From assembly GCF_910592395.1 (NCBI RefSeq), contig NC_088319.1, forward strand, positions 2,976,001 to 3,040,000: 64,000 nt of DNA, given 5' to 3'. The position numbers and the translations under genes were made by a program. This DNA comes from Lineus longissimus (Eukaryota > Nemertea > Pilidiophora > Heteronemertea > Lineidae). The notes under the pieces are model-generated. The model searched no databases and was not told the DNA's origin. It saw only the letters and a list, made by a program, of their open reading frames with translations. Positions 40,241 to 50,350 of this stretch are shown piece after piece (the stretch's first letter is position 1; the number at the start of each line of letters is the position of its first letter).

Positions 40241-43200
40241 CTATATCATAAGTCGTTCTGGCATGAATAGGAACAAGTCATTAGTAATCGTCACAGGATT
40301 GGGGTACAGACTGCTACGGGTCATGCCCTTAGGGTCCGTTCTTAGGCCACCAAACATCAGCAACTCCCCCCGTCCCTCCACTAGAGAATAAAACAACACC
40401 TCTTCTGATGTCTCCATTGCTTCACAGGGGCACTCGCTGACTGGTAACCACGTTACCACACCCTCCGACACCGCACCACTGACATCAAGAACATGCAAAT
40501 ACATCGGATTTTGATTGCGCATATCTGTGTCTGGTTGCTTTGACTGCGCTTGGGTCTTCATTTTCAACAGATTCTCGTACTTATTCAACATTTCTATTTG
40601 CTTTTGTCGGTTGTTAGTAGCATTAGGTCGAATGCTCGGTCCGCCAGGGTGGGTGTGTTCTCGGCTCGGAACAGGAAATCCCGGCCAGTTTCTATTCAGC
40701 GGAGCAGCACCAGTGTTCAGTTCAGCTGACAGGCTTGACGTAGCACCAAGGGAAGACGTACTACTCAAACTAGCACCATGACTCCTAGACGGGGGTGGCC
40801 GAAATGATCCCATTCGTCCATTTACACATGACTCATCAGACGATGAGTCGGAAGATTCAGCAGGCGTCCGTTTCTGTCGGGTATTCCGTTGTGTTTCTTC
40901 CTGCGTAGGTGGTACCCACGTCCGGGAGGGCCGAGCACGAATCTGGAACCCAGGCTGGTCTTTACTAGGTCGGAATCCCTTGCTGACGGTGACAACCTTG
41001 TCCCCAACTCGACACATCTGACGGCACCAAGGTTGTGGCGGGCCATTCTCACTATCGTTGACGGTCATTTCCTTCCAAGTCCACTTGTCACCGAGTTCCA
41101 ACAACCAAATATCATTGTACACCTTAAAAAAAACATGATCAGATATTTATCAGAGGACTCTATGTAACCATCGGCCTGCTTGCACAAGCAATGTCCCAAA
41201 CTGTCAGGTAACATTATTATTTTGATATTTTTGACGTGGCAATGCGATGAGATGCGACCAGCTTAATTTGCTTGTGTGACCGTTGTGAAGGCTCAAAAGT
41301 CTTCGCTTGATCTCTTAAACCGTGTGAGGTGTTGGAACTGACGTCAAGACGCAGTGGTTGACGTGATGCTGGGCCCCATTTATGACGTCATGGCTTTGAG
41401 ACGGACATGACGTCATGCTCCTAGGGAGCATGGCGGCAAAGTTGCGCGGAATGGCGGGGAGGCGCGCCATGTGGGTTATGCCAGGGGTGGTGTGAACGGT
41501 TTCGCAGGAGTTGCTCATCAGACACTTATAAAGGCGATATTGATCAAGATGGGTTGGCCCTGCAGAGGCGGGCCGTGGACTGTTGATAGAAAAATGTTCC
41601 TATCCTAGATGTGCGGCTGTGGGGAGTAAAAGTAAAACTGTCTGGTAACACTGCTGAAAATCATTATTAAAGATCAGCATTGGTGTGATACTACCAGTGG
41701 CGGCGCATGGTGTCAAGCAGGGGCATTATCCTCCTGGTCGGGTAAATCACACACCCAAGTTGTCACTGTTTTGATGGCCTAGTGGTTAAAGGCGTCCGCC
41801 TCGTGAACGGAAGGTCCAAGGTTCGAGGCCTTCTGGTAACCTCTTTCCGATGCGGCCGGTTGGTTAGCCACCAGCTATAGGGTACAAACTGCCTTCTCGC
41901 CAGGCGCCTGGCATTAGAGACAGGAGTTTGGGAGTAAAGATCGAGTGGCTCATAAGCCAAAGCTGGCTGGCCCTTTCGATAAACAAACTTTACTTTTTTA
42001 CTACCCAATAACTGGTGCAATAAAAAGATATATTATAAAACTTTGAAAGCATGGCACCAAATTCGCTTTGTTGATTACATCTATATCTGCCAACATGAGC
42101 AAATGTCTACCAAAAACAGTTGCAGATGTGCTACCGATATGTACCATATTAGGTCCACCGCAGCCTCCGATGATGAGTATATGTGTGTTGTCCAAGACAA
42201 TCTGAGATTGTCGATATCTGGGCCGAATCCTGGCGTCGCTGACTTCCTTCTTAAACCAAGTCATCTGCTTGATGTCGAGCACCCACAGGTCGTTACAACT
42301 GGAAGAAAAACAATTTTCATCTATTTAGCTGCGGGCGTCCCTATACTTTGATTGTAAAGCCGAGATTCCTTGTACAGTGGAACCTTTTTAATAAAGCAGA
42401 CACCTCTATAATGAGGACACCCTCTCTGTTAAGGACAATAGTTCTCATTCAAAATTGGTTATTTCCATTCAATTTGACCTCTCTAATCAGGACACGTCTC
42501 TATTAAAGACAGTGCTTGTCAGTCCCGAGTGTGTCCTAAGTAGAGAGGTTTTATTGTACCTGGTGCCTGTGCTTAAACTTGAATAGCTTGATAAGGAAGC
42601 AAGTGCCCCCCCCCCCCCCCCCAAGTGTCACCCAGAAGACTGGGATTACATGACTTCATAGGACTAAGCAAATGAACTGATCCAGAAGATGCTAAGGCTG
42701 TGTGTACCTATTGTTGTGACCATGTGATCCGCCAAACACGATCATCTGGTCTTCAATAATGGACGCTGAATGGCCAGCCGTTGGAGGCGGTGGGCGATGG
42801 GTTGGAACGTGAGACCATCGGTTTGTCTGGGTCGAATAGATGTGAAGTTCACTGAAAAACCTGGCGGCCTGAAGTAGCGAAAAAGAAATTGTCAAAAGGT
42901 TTTATGTTTTGGATTATGGTACCGCCTATCTATCAGAGATTGAAGACAAAAAAATTCAGGAGTTAAAGGGTTAATCTAGGCCAGTTTACTCTGGGAAAAA
43001 ACCAACACACAACATCAATGATTTACACATTTGTACCTGGTGTAGTGGAAATGGTGTAGGCTGGCTCCACCCCCCAAACAGAATCAGATTGTTCTTGTGG
43101 ACAACCATACTGGCACAAGCTTTCGGTGAAGGATAAATACCTGGAAAAAAGAGAAAACAATCAAGAAATGGAACAAATCTCTGTTCTTTTGCCACTTTGT

Positions 43201-44538
43201 AGAGTACAGTGGATTGTGACGAGTCTCATCCATAAGTCAGGGTTTCCGCCAGAGGGGGATGGGGGGGGATTCATCCTCCCTGAAATATTTCAAGGGGGGA
43301 TATCCCCCCTTAATTTTGAGCACTAAAGTTTGTTTTAATGTCAAATGAGTGATTTTCATGATTTGATATGTAAAATAAGAGCATTTGGGAGCCAATTGTA
43401 GCGGTTTTAGGGCCAAAAAACGTCTCAGGAGGGGTCATGTATCCTTTTTAAGAAAAAAAAAAATTCTGAAAATTTTTTTTTTGTTGCTCCCCTCAAATTT
43501 AATCCTGGCGGAAACCCTGTAAAGAAATTTTCATGATTCAAACATGCTTCAACTGCTTTTCCTAGATGTTAATTGTTATGATTTATCCAGACCAAATAGT
43601 TTCAATCTTGTCCAAGACTTTCTTTAAAAGAAACATTCAGTGACAACCTGGCACTCTTTTTTCTTCTATTCTACTTACCCATTGCTAAAGGGCGTATCCA
43701 CTGTTTAGGAGTAAGATCGAATCTCCAAAGGTCGTTGATGGTCGTACTTGGTGAGGTGCAGCCACCGAAGACATACATTGCCTTGTCATTATCAAAGTAA
43801 CAGGCACAGTGGGAATAACGCTCTGTGATTGTGCATCCCGCTCCAGACTCATTCTCACTCATGAAGTGGCTGGCATACACCGTCCCATCATTGATGGACT
43901 TCTTGAAGTGAGCATATTTTTGTTGGATTATTTCTGAAAGGATATGCATGTGAGAATAGTAAGTAGTTCAAGATCTGAAAGGCAGACTGTGATGGGGAGG
44001 AGACAGTCAGACATGTCCGAGGTGAAAGTATGACAGCCCAGCCTCAGGACTGTCAAACTTCCTGTCCAGCCTCCAGTCCTGAGTCCAGGTCTATAGATAT
44101 TTTCTACCCCTGGCCATGGGACCTCAGACCATGTCTGTAGTGTTAGTGCCCCTCTCGAGTGCAAGAGAAAATCAGGGAATGCAGAGCAAGTCTGATAGAC
44201 CACAGAGGTCAAGTTCATGGAGCGAGAGAGAAGACAAGAATATCTGCAGTTACTCATGGGACTGGCTCTCATGGTAGTCTCACTCTCACTCACATTCAAT
44301 CAATCAATCATTCAATGCCTCATCAGACATCACCTATCACGTGAAAGCAACAGCTCATCTCTGTCTTCATCATCATCTTTTTCAACTTACCGATCACCAA
44401 CACTGACCAATATCTACAAACAAGCATTGCAGACTTGAGATCGCCATACGGGGACAATAAAGACAACAAATGTCTCAAAACCTCCTCCGGCAAATCGTTA
44501 ATTGTGGCACTAGGAACCTCAAATTCGGCCACGGACAT
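40241..44538 (-). CDS. FBXO42: F-box/kelch-repeat protein, FBXO42 type
   Basis: Six exons: 44538-44391, 43933-43679, 43140-43037, 42868-42708, 42298-42145 and 41122-40241, giving 567 residues with matching phases. Residues ~14-50 form an F-box ([18 protein letters not shown]...VCRYW). Kelch repeats follow with the usual hydrophobic-GG marks: [37 protein letters not shown] and [11 protein letters not shown]. The last exon adds [14 protein letters not shown], a Ser/Pro-rich disordered region (~residues 340-450), and a closing kelch-like [11 protein letters not shown]. Human FBXO42 is an SCF substrate receptor reported to target p53. The order F-box, kelch repeats, disordered linker and final GRGEL.xFGGL block is the same here. 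The linker is shorter than in the human protein of about 717 residues. The N-terminal extension before the F-box is also short. Confidence 0.93.
41768..42000 (+). mobile_element. tRNA-derived SINE (full head and tail), in FBXO42 intron 5
   Basis: A tRNA-like head carries a box A match TGGCCTAGTGG (41775-41785) and a box B-like GGTTCGAGGCC (41820-41830), 34 bp apart as in tRNA genes. A body shared with 26930-27105 follows, with an end of aataaacaaactttactttttt. The region does not fold as a full cloverleaf with a matching acceptor stem, so it is not called a tRNA. It lies antisense to FBXO42. Confidence 0.8.
42373..42558. mobile_element. Copy 6 of the 'acctctctattaagg' family, in FBXO42 intron 4
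   Basis: Ends tacagtggaaccttttta and agtagagaggttttattgta are inverted, and the internal 'gacagtgcttgtcagtc' is the complement of the gactgacaagtgctgtc string in the other copies. A C18 homopolymer at 42608-42622 lies just downstream. Confidence 0.8.
43238..43519. mobile_element. ~280-bp hairpin element in FBXO42 intron 2
   Basis: Terminal inverted repeats cagggtttccgcc (43238-43250) and ggcggaaaccctg (43507-43519). The interior is G-rich on the left and A/T-rich on the right, and non-coding. Confidence 0.8.
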
Positions 44539-45402
44539 CTTGGCTATTTTATCTTTAATATATGCTATATCAGTAAATCATCCTCTTCTCAACAAATGAG
44601 AAATATGCGTTCAAATTATTTTGACAAGATGCAGAAAATGAAAATTGCTTCGCTTGTCCACCATCTTTAATCGCGTGCCCCAAATCCTTGCGTAACCCTC
44701 AATTTCATTGGTCAATATTTCGACATACTGCCAAATCCAACCAATCACCACTAAGCTTAGGAAAGAACTGGCTTCAAAATGGTGGTCACAACCCGGAAAA
44801 GATTGATTTTGTCGTTCAAATTTTGAGAAAATCTTGATATTCCGGCCAATTTTTTTAAATCTGATTGATTCCTGTACTTTAAAACGAACGTGAAGGTAAA
44901 TATCCCCAATCTTAGATAATGTCACCTTCAAAAACCTTCTCTAGGCTAAGCTTATCTCATCCACAAGCACAAAAATTGTGAAAAAAGTGCTAAAAACGCA
45001 AAAAGTAAGAGGGAACATAAACATCATCCTAACATCTCGAAAAAGCATAGCACCCCGTTTTCGTGGTAGTGGTTATGATTTTTTTGTTTATATGCCATAT
45101 GGGTGCGATGATTCACTGGTTTTCCTCCGTCTATTCTATTGATATTCTTCCCTTTGTGTTTGGCCTTTGGGCAACCAGCTCTGACTGACTTGGTCAGTCA
45201 GTGAACTGAATCCTTTCCTCGGCATCGGGACCTGGACAGTCACAGTTCTTATGAGGAGTACTTTGCCAGTGTCGTGGCACAATAATCGGAGCCTAAATTC
45301 GTGTGTAAAGATGAGTGAAATCCTGCTCAGGAGAGATAGTTTTGGGGATGGCTCTTTCCTAATGAACGTTGTTTAATCTCTCATTTTGCTTTCCAGGTCA
45401 TC
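44539..45402. promoter_or_regulatory. Divergent intergenic region between FBXO42 and CCDC115
   Basis: The two start codons are 864 bp apart and face away from each other, so this stretch must hold both promoters. A good acceptor, ttgctttccag at 45386-45396, stands 6 bp before the CCDC115 ATG, implying an untranslated first exon further left. An open frame at 44470-44670 overlaps FBXO42 exon 1 antisense and is not a gene. Confidence 0.6.
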
Positions 45403-46095
45403 ATGGAGAATACAGGAGAGCAGGAAGTTGACTACAAAAGTGTTTGTAAGCAGCTTGACGTCCTTACGAATAAATACTTTGAGACACTAGAGACGCTTTT
45501 AAAAACAAGATCAGAATTCAGCGAAACTCTAAAAAGCGGATTCTTTATGATGTCTAAGGCTCGCTATAGCATGGGAGCTAAGTCTGTTGGTGCTTTACAA
45601 TACAACGACAATGATATGACAGCCCGGTATTTAGTCCAAGTAGCAGAGGATAATGCGGAGGATCACAAGTTAGAGATTGTGAATGGCCAAAACTTGCCAA
45701 AGGAAAGCAAAGCCAGGCCTGTCATTGAAAATATTGGTGCCCAGCATCAGAGGGGACAATTGAGAAAAAGGACGATGGGGAAGAACGATGAAGGTACTGG
45801 CAAAGATGGTGATCTATCTGGGCTACCTGATATTCAGAATATGAATATAAGTGGTGAGAATGATGAGGGTACTGATAAAAGATCTTGTGACAATTTGAAA
45901 TGGAAGGATCCGATCACATGGTTTGGAGTTTTGGTTCCGCAATCTTTGAGGCAGAGTCAAAAAGATTTCCAGCGGGGCATAGAAATGTGTGGTGACATTG
46001 TTAATCTTCAGGAGCAGTTACTGTCTTTGAAGGACGACTTTCACAAATTGGCAGCGCAGAAAAAATTGTTGAAGACGGAGAAAATTGAGGACTGA
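45403..46095 (+). CDS. CCDC115: CCDC115 / Vma22-type V-ATPase assembly factor
   Basis: A single coding exon of 230 residues. The N-terminal ~55 residues are helical and likely coiled coil. SKARYSMGAKSVGALQY is the signature of the family. An acidic, charged, low-complexity middle follows, then WFGVLVPQSLRQSQKDF and a second helical segment (CGDIVNLQEQLLSLKDDF). Human CCDC115 has the same two signature blocks in the same order and is shorter (about 180 residues). The extra length here is mostly the middle linker, which contains two KNDEGTG/ENDEGTD-like repeats. CCDC115 and yeast Vma22 assist assembly of the V0 sector of the vacuolar proton pump in the ER/Golgi. The exon starts after an acceptor at 45396, so an upstream 5' UTR exon is expected. 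Confidence 0.93.
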   Translation: MENTGEQEVDYKSVCKQLDVLTNKYFETLETLLKTRSEFSETLKSGFFMMSKARYSMGAKSVGALQYNDNDMTARYLVQVAEDNAEDHKLEIVNGQNLPKESKARPVIENIGAQHQRGQLRKRTMGKNDEGTGKDGDLSGLPDIQNMNISGENDEGTDKRSCDNLKWKDPITWFGVLVPQSLRQSQKDFQRGIEMCGDIVNLQEQLLSLKDDFHKLAAQKKLLKTEKIED

Positions 46096-46357
46096 ATATA
46101 TTGTGGGACACAGCAATGTCATATTTTAGATGTTGTTACACCATGTCAGCATTTATTTGGTGTAGTTTTCTCTCAACGTAGCAGATTTTGAAAAACTGTT
46201 TCTGTGATGGTCTAGCTTTTGGTTGTCTAGCATTTCTTTAGTCATTGGGAAGTATTTTTGCCAAGGCTCACCCAGGGCTATGAACAAAGGGGCTTTGTCA
46301 TGTTTCGGACAAGTTTGTTATGATTGCGCTCTCGTAAGCTTGATAGACATTGTACAA

Positions 46358-46758
46358 TAGCCGCACTTACACCACCTGAAAATGGACCACCAATCTTGGT
46401 TCGGGAACCAATGCCGCACCATCGAAAATCCACCAAGCGTTTACACCAGCGCTGCAGCTAGTTATAAAATCCGGCTACAGATGGCGCGCAAACAATAAAT
46501 TGCATGCGCAGAAAGCGCCATTTCGAAAGCGCCGCCTGGAGCCGAACCATCTAACTAGCTAATTGCCGATCCATTTGCGCGTACACCACGACAAAGCCGA
46601 GCTTTTAACAAGCCGGGCGAATTTGGACCATCAAGCTTGGTGGGACAAATTCGCTCGGCAATTTTTATCGGCAATGGATTGCCGAACCAATTTGTCGCGG
46701 CAATGTGGTGGTGTACGTGCAATTGGTCCACCAATATTTCGTGGTGTAAGCGCAGCTA
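46358..46758. mobile_element. 401-bp TIR element within the CCDC115 3' UTR
   Basis: The left end is tagccgcacttacaccac and the right end is gtggtgtaagcgcagcta, inverted with one mismatch. Subterminal 'ggaccaccaatcttggt' and 'accatcaagcttggtgggac' stretches also mirror. It lies between the CCDC115 stop and the only nearby polyadenylation signals (46797 and 46807), so it would be transcribed as part of the 3' UTR. It is non-coding. Confidence 0.82.
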
Positions 46759-46796
46759 ATGTCATCACTGGTTAGTGTCCTCTTGGTCAGCAGAGC

Positions 46797-46812
46797 AATA
46801 AATGTGAATAAA
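46797..46812 (+). terminator. Two overlapping-range polyadenylation signals for CCDC115
   Basis: AATAAA at 46797-46802 and again at 46807-46812, about 700 bp after the stop codon and followed by a T-rich stretch. Confidence 0.65.
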
Positions 46813-47107
46813 AAGAATTTCTTTGTTCAGTTTCTTCTTGTATTTTTTTCTTCAAATTCTTCTAAGAAACAGTGTCCTAGATAAAGGTTTCGCTGGTAAC
46901 TGGGTCTTCATATGGAACTCAAAGTAGAAGCTGCTAAATGGGTTATGTTGGTCAAAGTGATGCTGGTACTTTCTCCCGACATCTCGTTAGTTGGACAAGT
47001 CTTGTCCACTAGCTATGGCTGGTACTGGAGGAATTCAGCCTGGTGTGTCGCAGACAATACAATTCGATAAAGTCTTATAAAGAGTGCAGAATCCAGATAA
47101 AATCTGC

Positions 47108-47400
47108 TCAAAGCGCTACCTCCCCCCAAATGTAGTACTGAACAGCCAGGATTTTTAAAGCCGCTTGAAGGCCAAGATAGATTAAGCCTCTCTGATGTGC
47201 TTCGGCAGGGCATTCCATAAGCGGGGCCGCATGAGGAAAAGCATAACGGTTTCGCTGGAAACATTCCCTAACTTTTGTCTCTGTCTTGAGTCTCCAAATG
47301 CCTTTACTTCGTCGTGACTGTCTTTCCTTTGCAATCTCCTCCATATCTAAACGGACATATGTATTGCACAACAGTGCCCACAAAGAGTCGGTTTCAAAAG
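47108..47400 (-). mobile_element. Degenerate LINE reverse transcriptase tail
   Basis: The minus strand encodes MRPRLWNALPKHIREA, a stop, then SILAFKRL, a stop. This is the 'aPrLWNaLP..iR.a.si..Fk..L' ending of LINE ORF2, now with in-frame stops and a frameshift. Upstream (47250-47400) a basic open stretch in another frame belongs to the same remnant. An ~85-bp repeat (47446-47532) lies next to it. Confidence 0.65.
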
Positions 47401-48574
47401 ACTGAAGTTAACTTCTGCCTAATCATGGAAGTCAGTCAGGTACCTACACTCCAGACGCAGTGGACAGGCCTCGTTCCTCGCTCATAAGGAGACACACTTA
47501 GGATGACACAATGGGCTGCCTGGGGAGTCCAACTTGTACCGTATTCTCGACAACAGGTGATGAATGACGTAGAAATCTTTAATGAAAAGGCCAGGGGCCA
47601 TCGCGCTCACCATATAGATATTTGGTGGTTAAGAATTCATGCTCTATAGTATAGAGCCAAATGCAAATAGAGCAAGATGCAAAAATCTTGATGGTCAAGA
47701 TGCAATAATGATGACATATTCCTCCTTTAAGAAAACTAATCTAATCATCATCCATGACAAGTAGTTTTATTAAAAGAAGAAAGGTATTGTAAGGACAAGA
47801 ATTAAAATAGTGGCATGGCTAGCTGGACCCCATGCCCAGGACAATGGACACTGGACAATGGACAAGGGATTAGATTAGATTCAACAATACAGTCATTAGG
47901 ACGTGCCTCAATGAAAAGACTAAGAGGGTCAAATGGCCCTATTTGCTCAACCAGTTTTCTGGGGGGAATGAAATAGGGTTTGGTCACATGCTCATGACTT
48001 AATTAGCAGAACCACTTCTAACTGCTCTGTGCATTTGGAATCAGACAGAACACAGCTTGTGCATGGGCTGAGGTGTGTGTAAAAAGGTGTCTCACATTTA
48101 TGAGCTACAAGATCACATTTATGTCAAACATTTGAGATTTATTTGAAGTTGAAGTGTAATCAGCATTGCCAGGAACCCAAACTGGGTTTCAACACTTGAA
48201 TATTTCTGTTCCCTTCTCTAATTTTTACTTTCAGTTGATCATCGACTAGAGATATGTCGGTCCACTGGTCACCTGTACAAGAGGAGCAAGTATAATTTCT
48301 CTTCTATCAAGGTGTCTTTCAGTCTATTCTGCCTCTTACTGATTGAGCTAAAACTGCATACAACAAACCAAGATGCCTGTTTACTACATTTCCATGAAGT
48401 CTGAAGTGATAGTCGATCACAAGACTTTGATCCTGGTCTTTGACGGGCCTAGGCACTTCGTATCTTTATCAATGTTTTTAATGGTCAGTATTCCGGTCAG
48501 AATATGTATGCTATGCTTTGGTTCCCATCTCGACACGAGTGATCAGGTTTTAATCGTCTGATCAGAGTTGTTCT

Positions 48575-48870
48575 CTAACAGAGCAGATAGTGAGTCGAAT
48601 GTGGTTCCGCCGTCTGACACAGAAAACCCAGCCGCAATCCTCTTGGCCAGTCTGGCAACCCGAGCAGTTCTCTGATAGAGCAGATAGTGAGTCGAATGTG
48701 GTTTTACCGTCTGACAACGGAAACCCAGCCGCAATCCTCTTGGCCAGTCTGGCAACCAGAGCAGTTCTCTAATAGAGCAGATAGTGAGTCGAATGTGGTT
48801 CCACCGTCAGATACAGGAAACGCAGCCGCAATCCTCTGATCAGAACAGATTATGCTTTTGTCCACTGCAT
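48575..48870. repeat. Three tandem ~98-bp repeats
   Basis: The units begin agcagatagtgagtcgaatgtggtt and contain ccagccgcaatcctcttggcc and agtctggcaacc.gagcagttctct, starting near 48580, 48678 and 48776. The third is truncated after gccgcaatcctc. Confidence 0.85.
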
Positions 48871-49788
48871 AACGTCCAGACAGAGGACAGTCTAGGTCTT
48901 TCTTGTGGTAGGGATACCAAGGTGTTGGAGCGTATTCCAGGAGAGGAAGGACGCCATTGTGACGATGATCTTATAAAATCTACTATCCTTCTTTTCCTCA
49001 CACGCTTTCTCGAGACGGTTTTGATTAGCAATCAAGCAACCTTCCTACAGAGCATGATAAATACAACATGTATTTAGGATTTCAAACACCCAAGGCATGA
49101 CTGGTTGAAAAATCTGTGCGTGGAATAAAACGTTCATCTTCGGGGTCCAGTAATAAGCAACCCCTTTGTGTAATGGGCCAGCCGCCATTTGATGTTGCAT
49201 GTCTGCGGAAGAAGCAGCACCACGAGAGCGCGGAGTCTTTGACGAAGAAGGATGAACTGAATGCTTCAAACGTTTAACACAATTAACATAACCGGGAACC
49301 ATAGAATTTTGTACATGCAAGATCAGCGAACTCATATATATTGTATGATTGCTACATCTTTCTCTGTTATCTTCACTCTCTGTAAGCGCTATCAATAGAC
49401 ACTCAATAAAGATATACATGTATCCACGTTAACTGTACTGATGACTGTAGTTGTATTCAGTTTAAACCATCTTGAAGGGTTGGTCAACCTCGTAGGCGAG
49501 AATTTGATTCGATCTATTATCACAATGATCAATAAAAAGCCATAGTGTACTTTTCTACTATAAAGTTTTTTCCTCACTCAAAGCAATTTCGGGATCATTG
49601 TGCCAGACTGCATGGAAAACGTCCAGGGTTTTAAGGAGCAACTGGAAAATGCTTAATTGAATTTGTCCCGTGGGAGAAAGAAACAGTCATTTGGCTTGGG
49701 GTCGACCCCGAGACCCCTCAATCATGACGCCGACGCTCTAATTCGTGGACTCGAAAGAATCGGAGTCTTTCAATAATTTATATTGAAA

Positions 49789-49973
49789 TACAGTAGAACC
49801 TCTCTATATTATGGACACCCTTGGGACTGACAAGTGTTGTCCTTAAAAGAGAGGTGTCCTGATTAGAGAGGTCAAATTGAATGGAAACAACCAATTTGGG
49901 ACCAAAACTCGTGTCCTTCATAGAAAGGGTTTCCTTAATAGAGAGGTGTGCGCTAAGAGAGGTTCTACTGTAC
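49789..49973. mobile_element. Copy 7 of the 'acctctctattaagg' family
   Basis: Near-complete copy with inverted ends tacagtagaacctctctat and agagaggttctactgta, and the internal gggactgacaagtgttgtcc. It is the cleanest copy for defining the family's termini. Confidence 0.88.
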
Positions 49974-50100
49974 TCTGAAAGAATTAAGAAAACGCGGTTT
50001 GAGATTATTGATCAACTTTATTTATCTTTAACTACATACATATGCAACCATTTGTTGACCGGATGAATTTTCATTTAGAAGTCGATAAGGGATGAGACAA

Positions 50101-50222
50101 TGGGTGATATGAATAAAGACAAGCAAATGCTTTTATTTAAAACTTCATGTACATATATACACTAGGCCTTTCCGTACAAAATTGAAGTAAAAGCATTTGC
50201 TAGTCTTTATTCATATCACCCA
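50101..50222. mobile_element. 122-bp hairpin at the 3' end of the FN2 gene
   Basis: tgggtgatatgaataaagac and gcaaatgcttttatt are mirrored by aagcatttgctagtctttattcatatcaccca. Each arm carries a gaataaagac string, so an AATAAA lies on both strands. The minus-strand one (50206-50211) may serve as the polyadenylation signal of the FN2 gene. Confidence 0.8.
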
Positions 50223-50350
50223 TTATATCATTCGGTCGATCAATGAACAGTTAAGAGGTTTTTTAATTCACTCTTAAATTGTAACAATGAACCACGTTAT
50301 AAAAATCTCATTCCTCACGCTTCGTTGTATGCAAAGAGAAAAAGGTATAT

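Larger units (their letters stand above)
47540..50340. other. CCDC115-FN2 gene intergenic region
   Basis: No gene is recognised. It contains a ~98-bp triplicated segment (48575-48870), copy 7 of the 'acctctctattaagg' family (49789-49973) and a hairpin (50101-50222). The open frames at 48840-49419 are unrecognised. Confidence 0.6.

Noticed and set aside
40515-41167. Plus-strand frames opposite the last FBXO42 exon
   Set aside because: They are antisense shadows of a well-supported coding exon.
41768-41840. Possible tRNA gene
   Set aside because: Box A and B are present, but no matching acceptor stem or clear anticodon arm is visible, and the sequence continues into a SINE body shared with 26930-27105.
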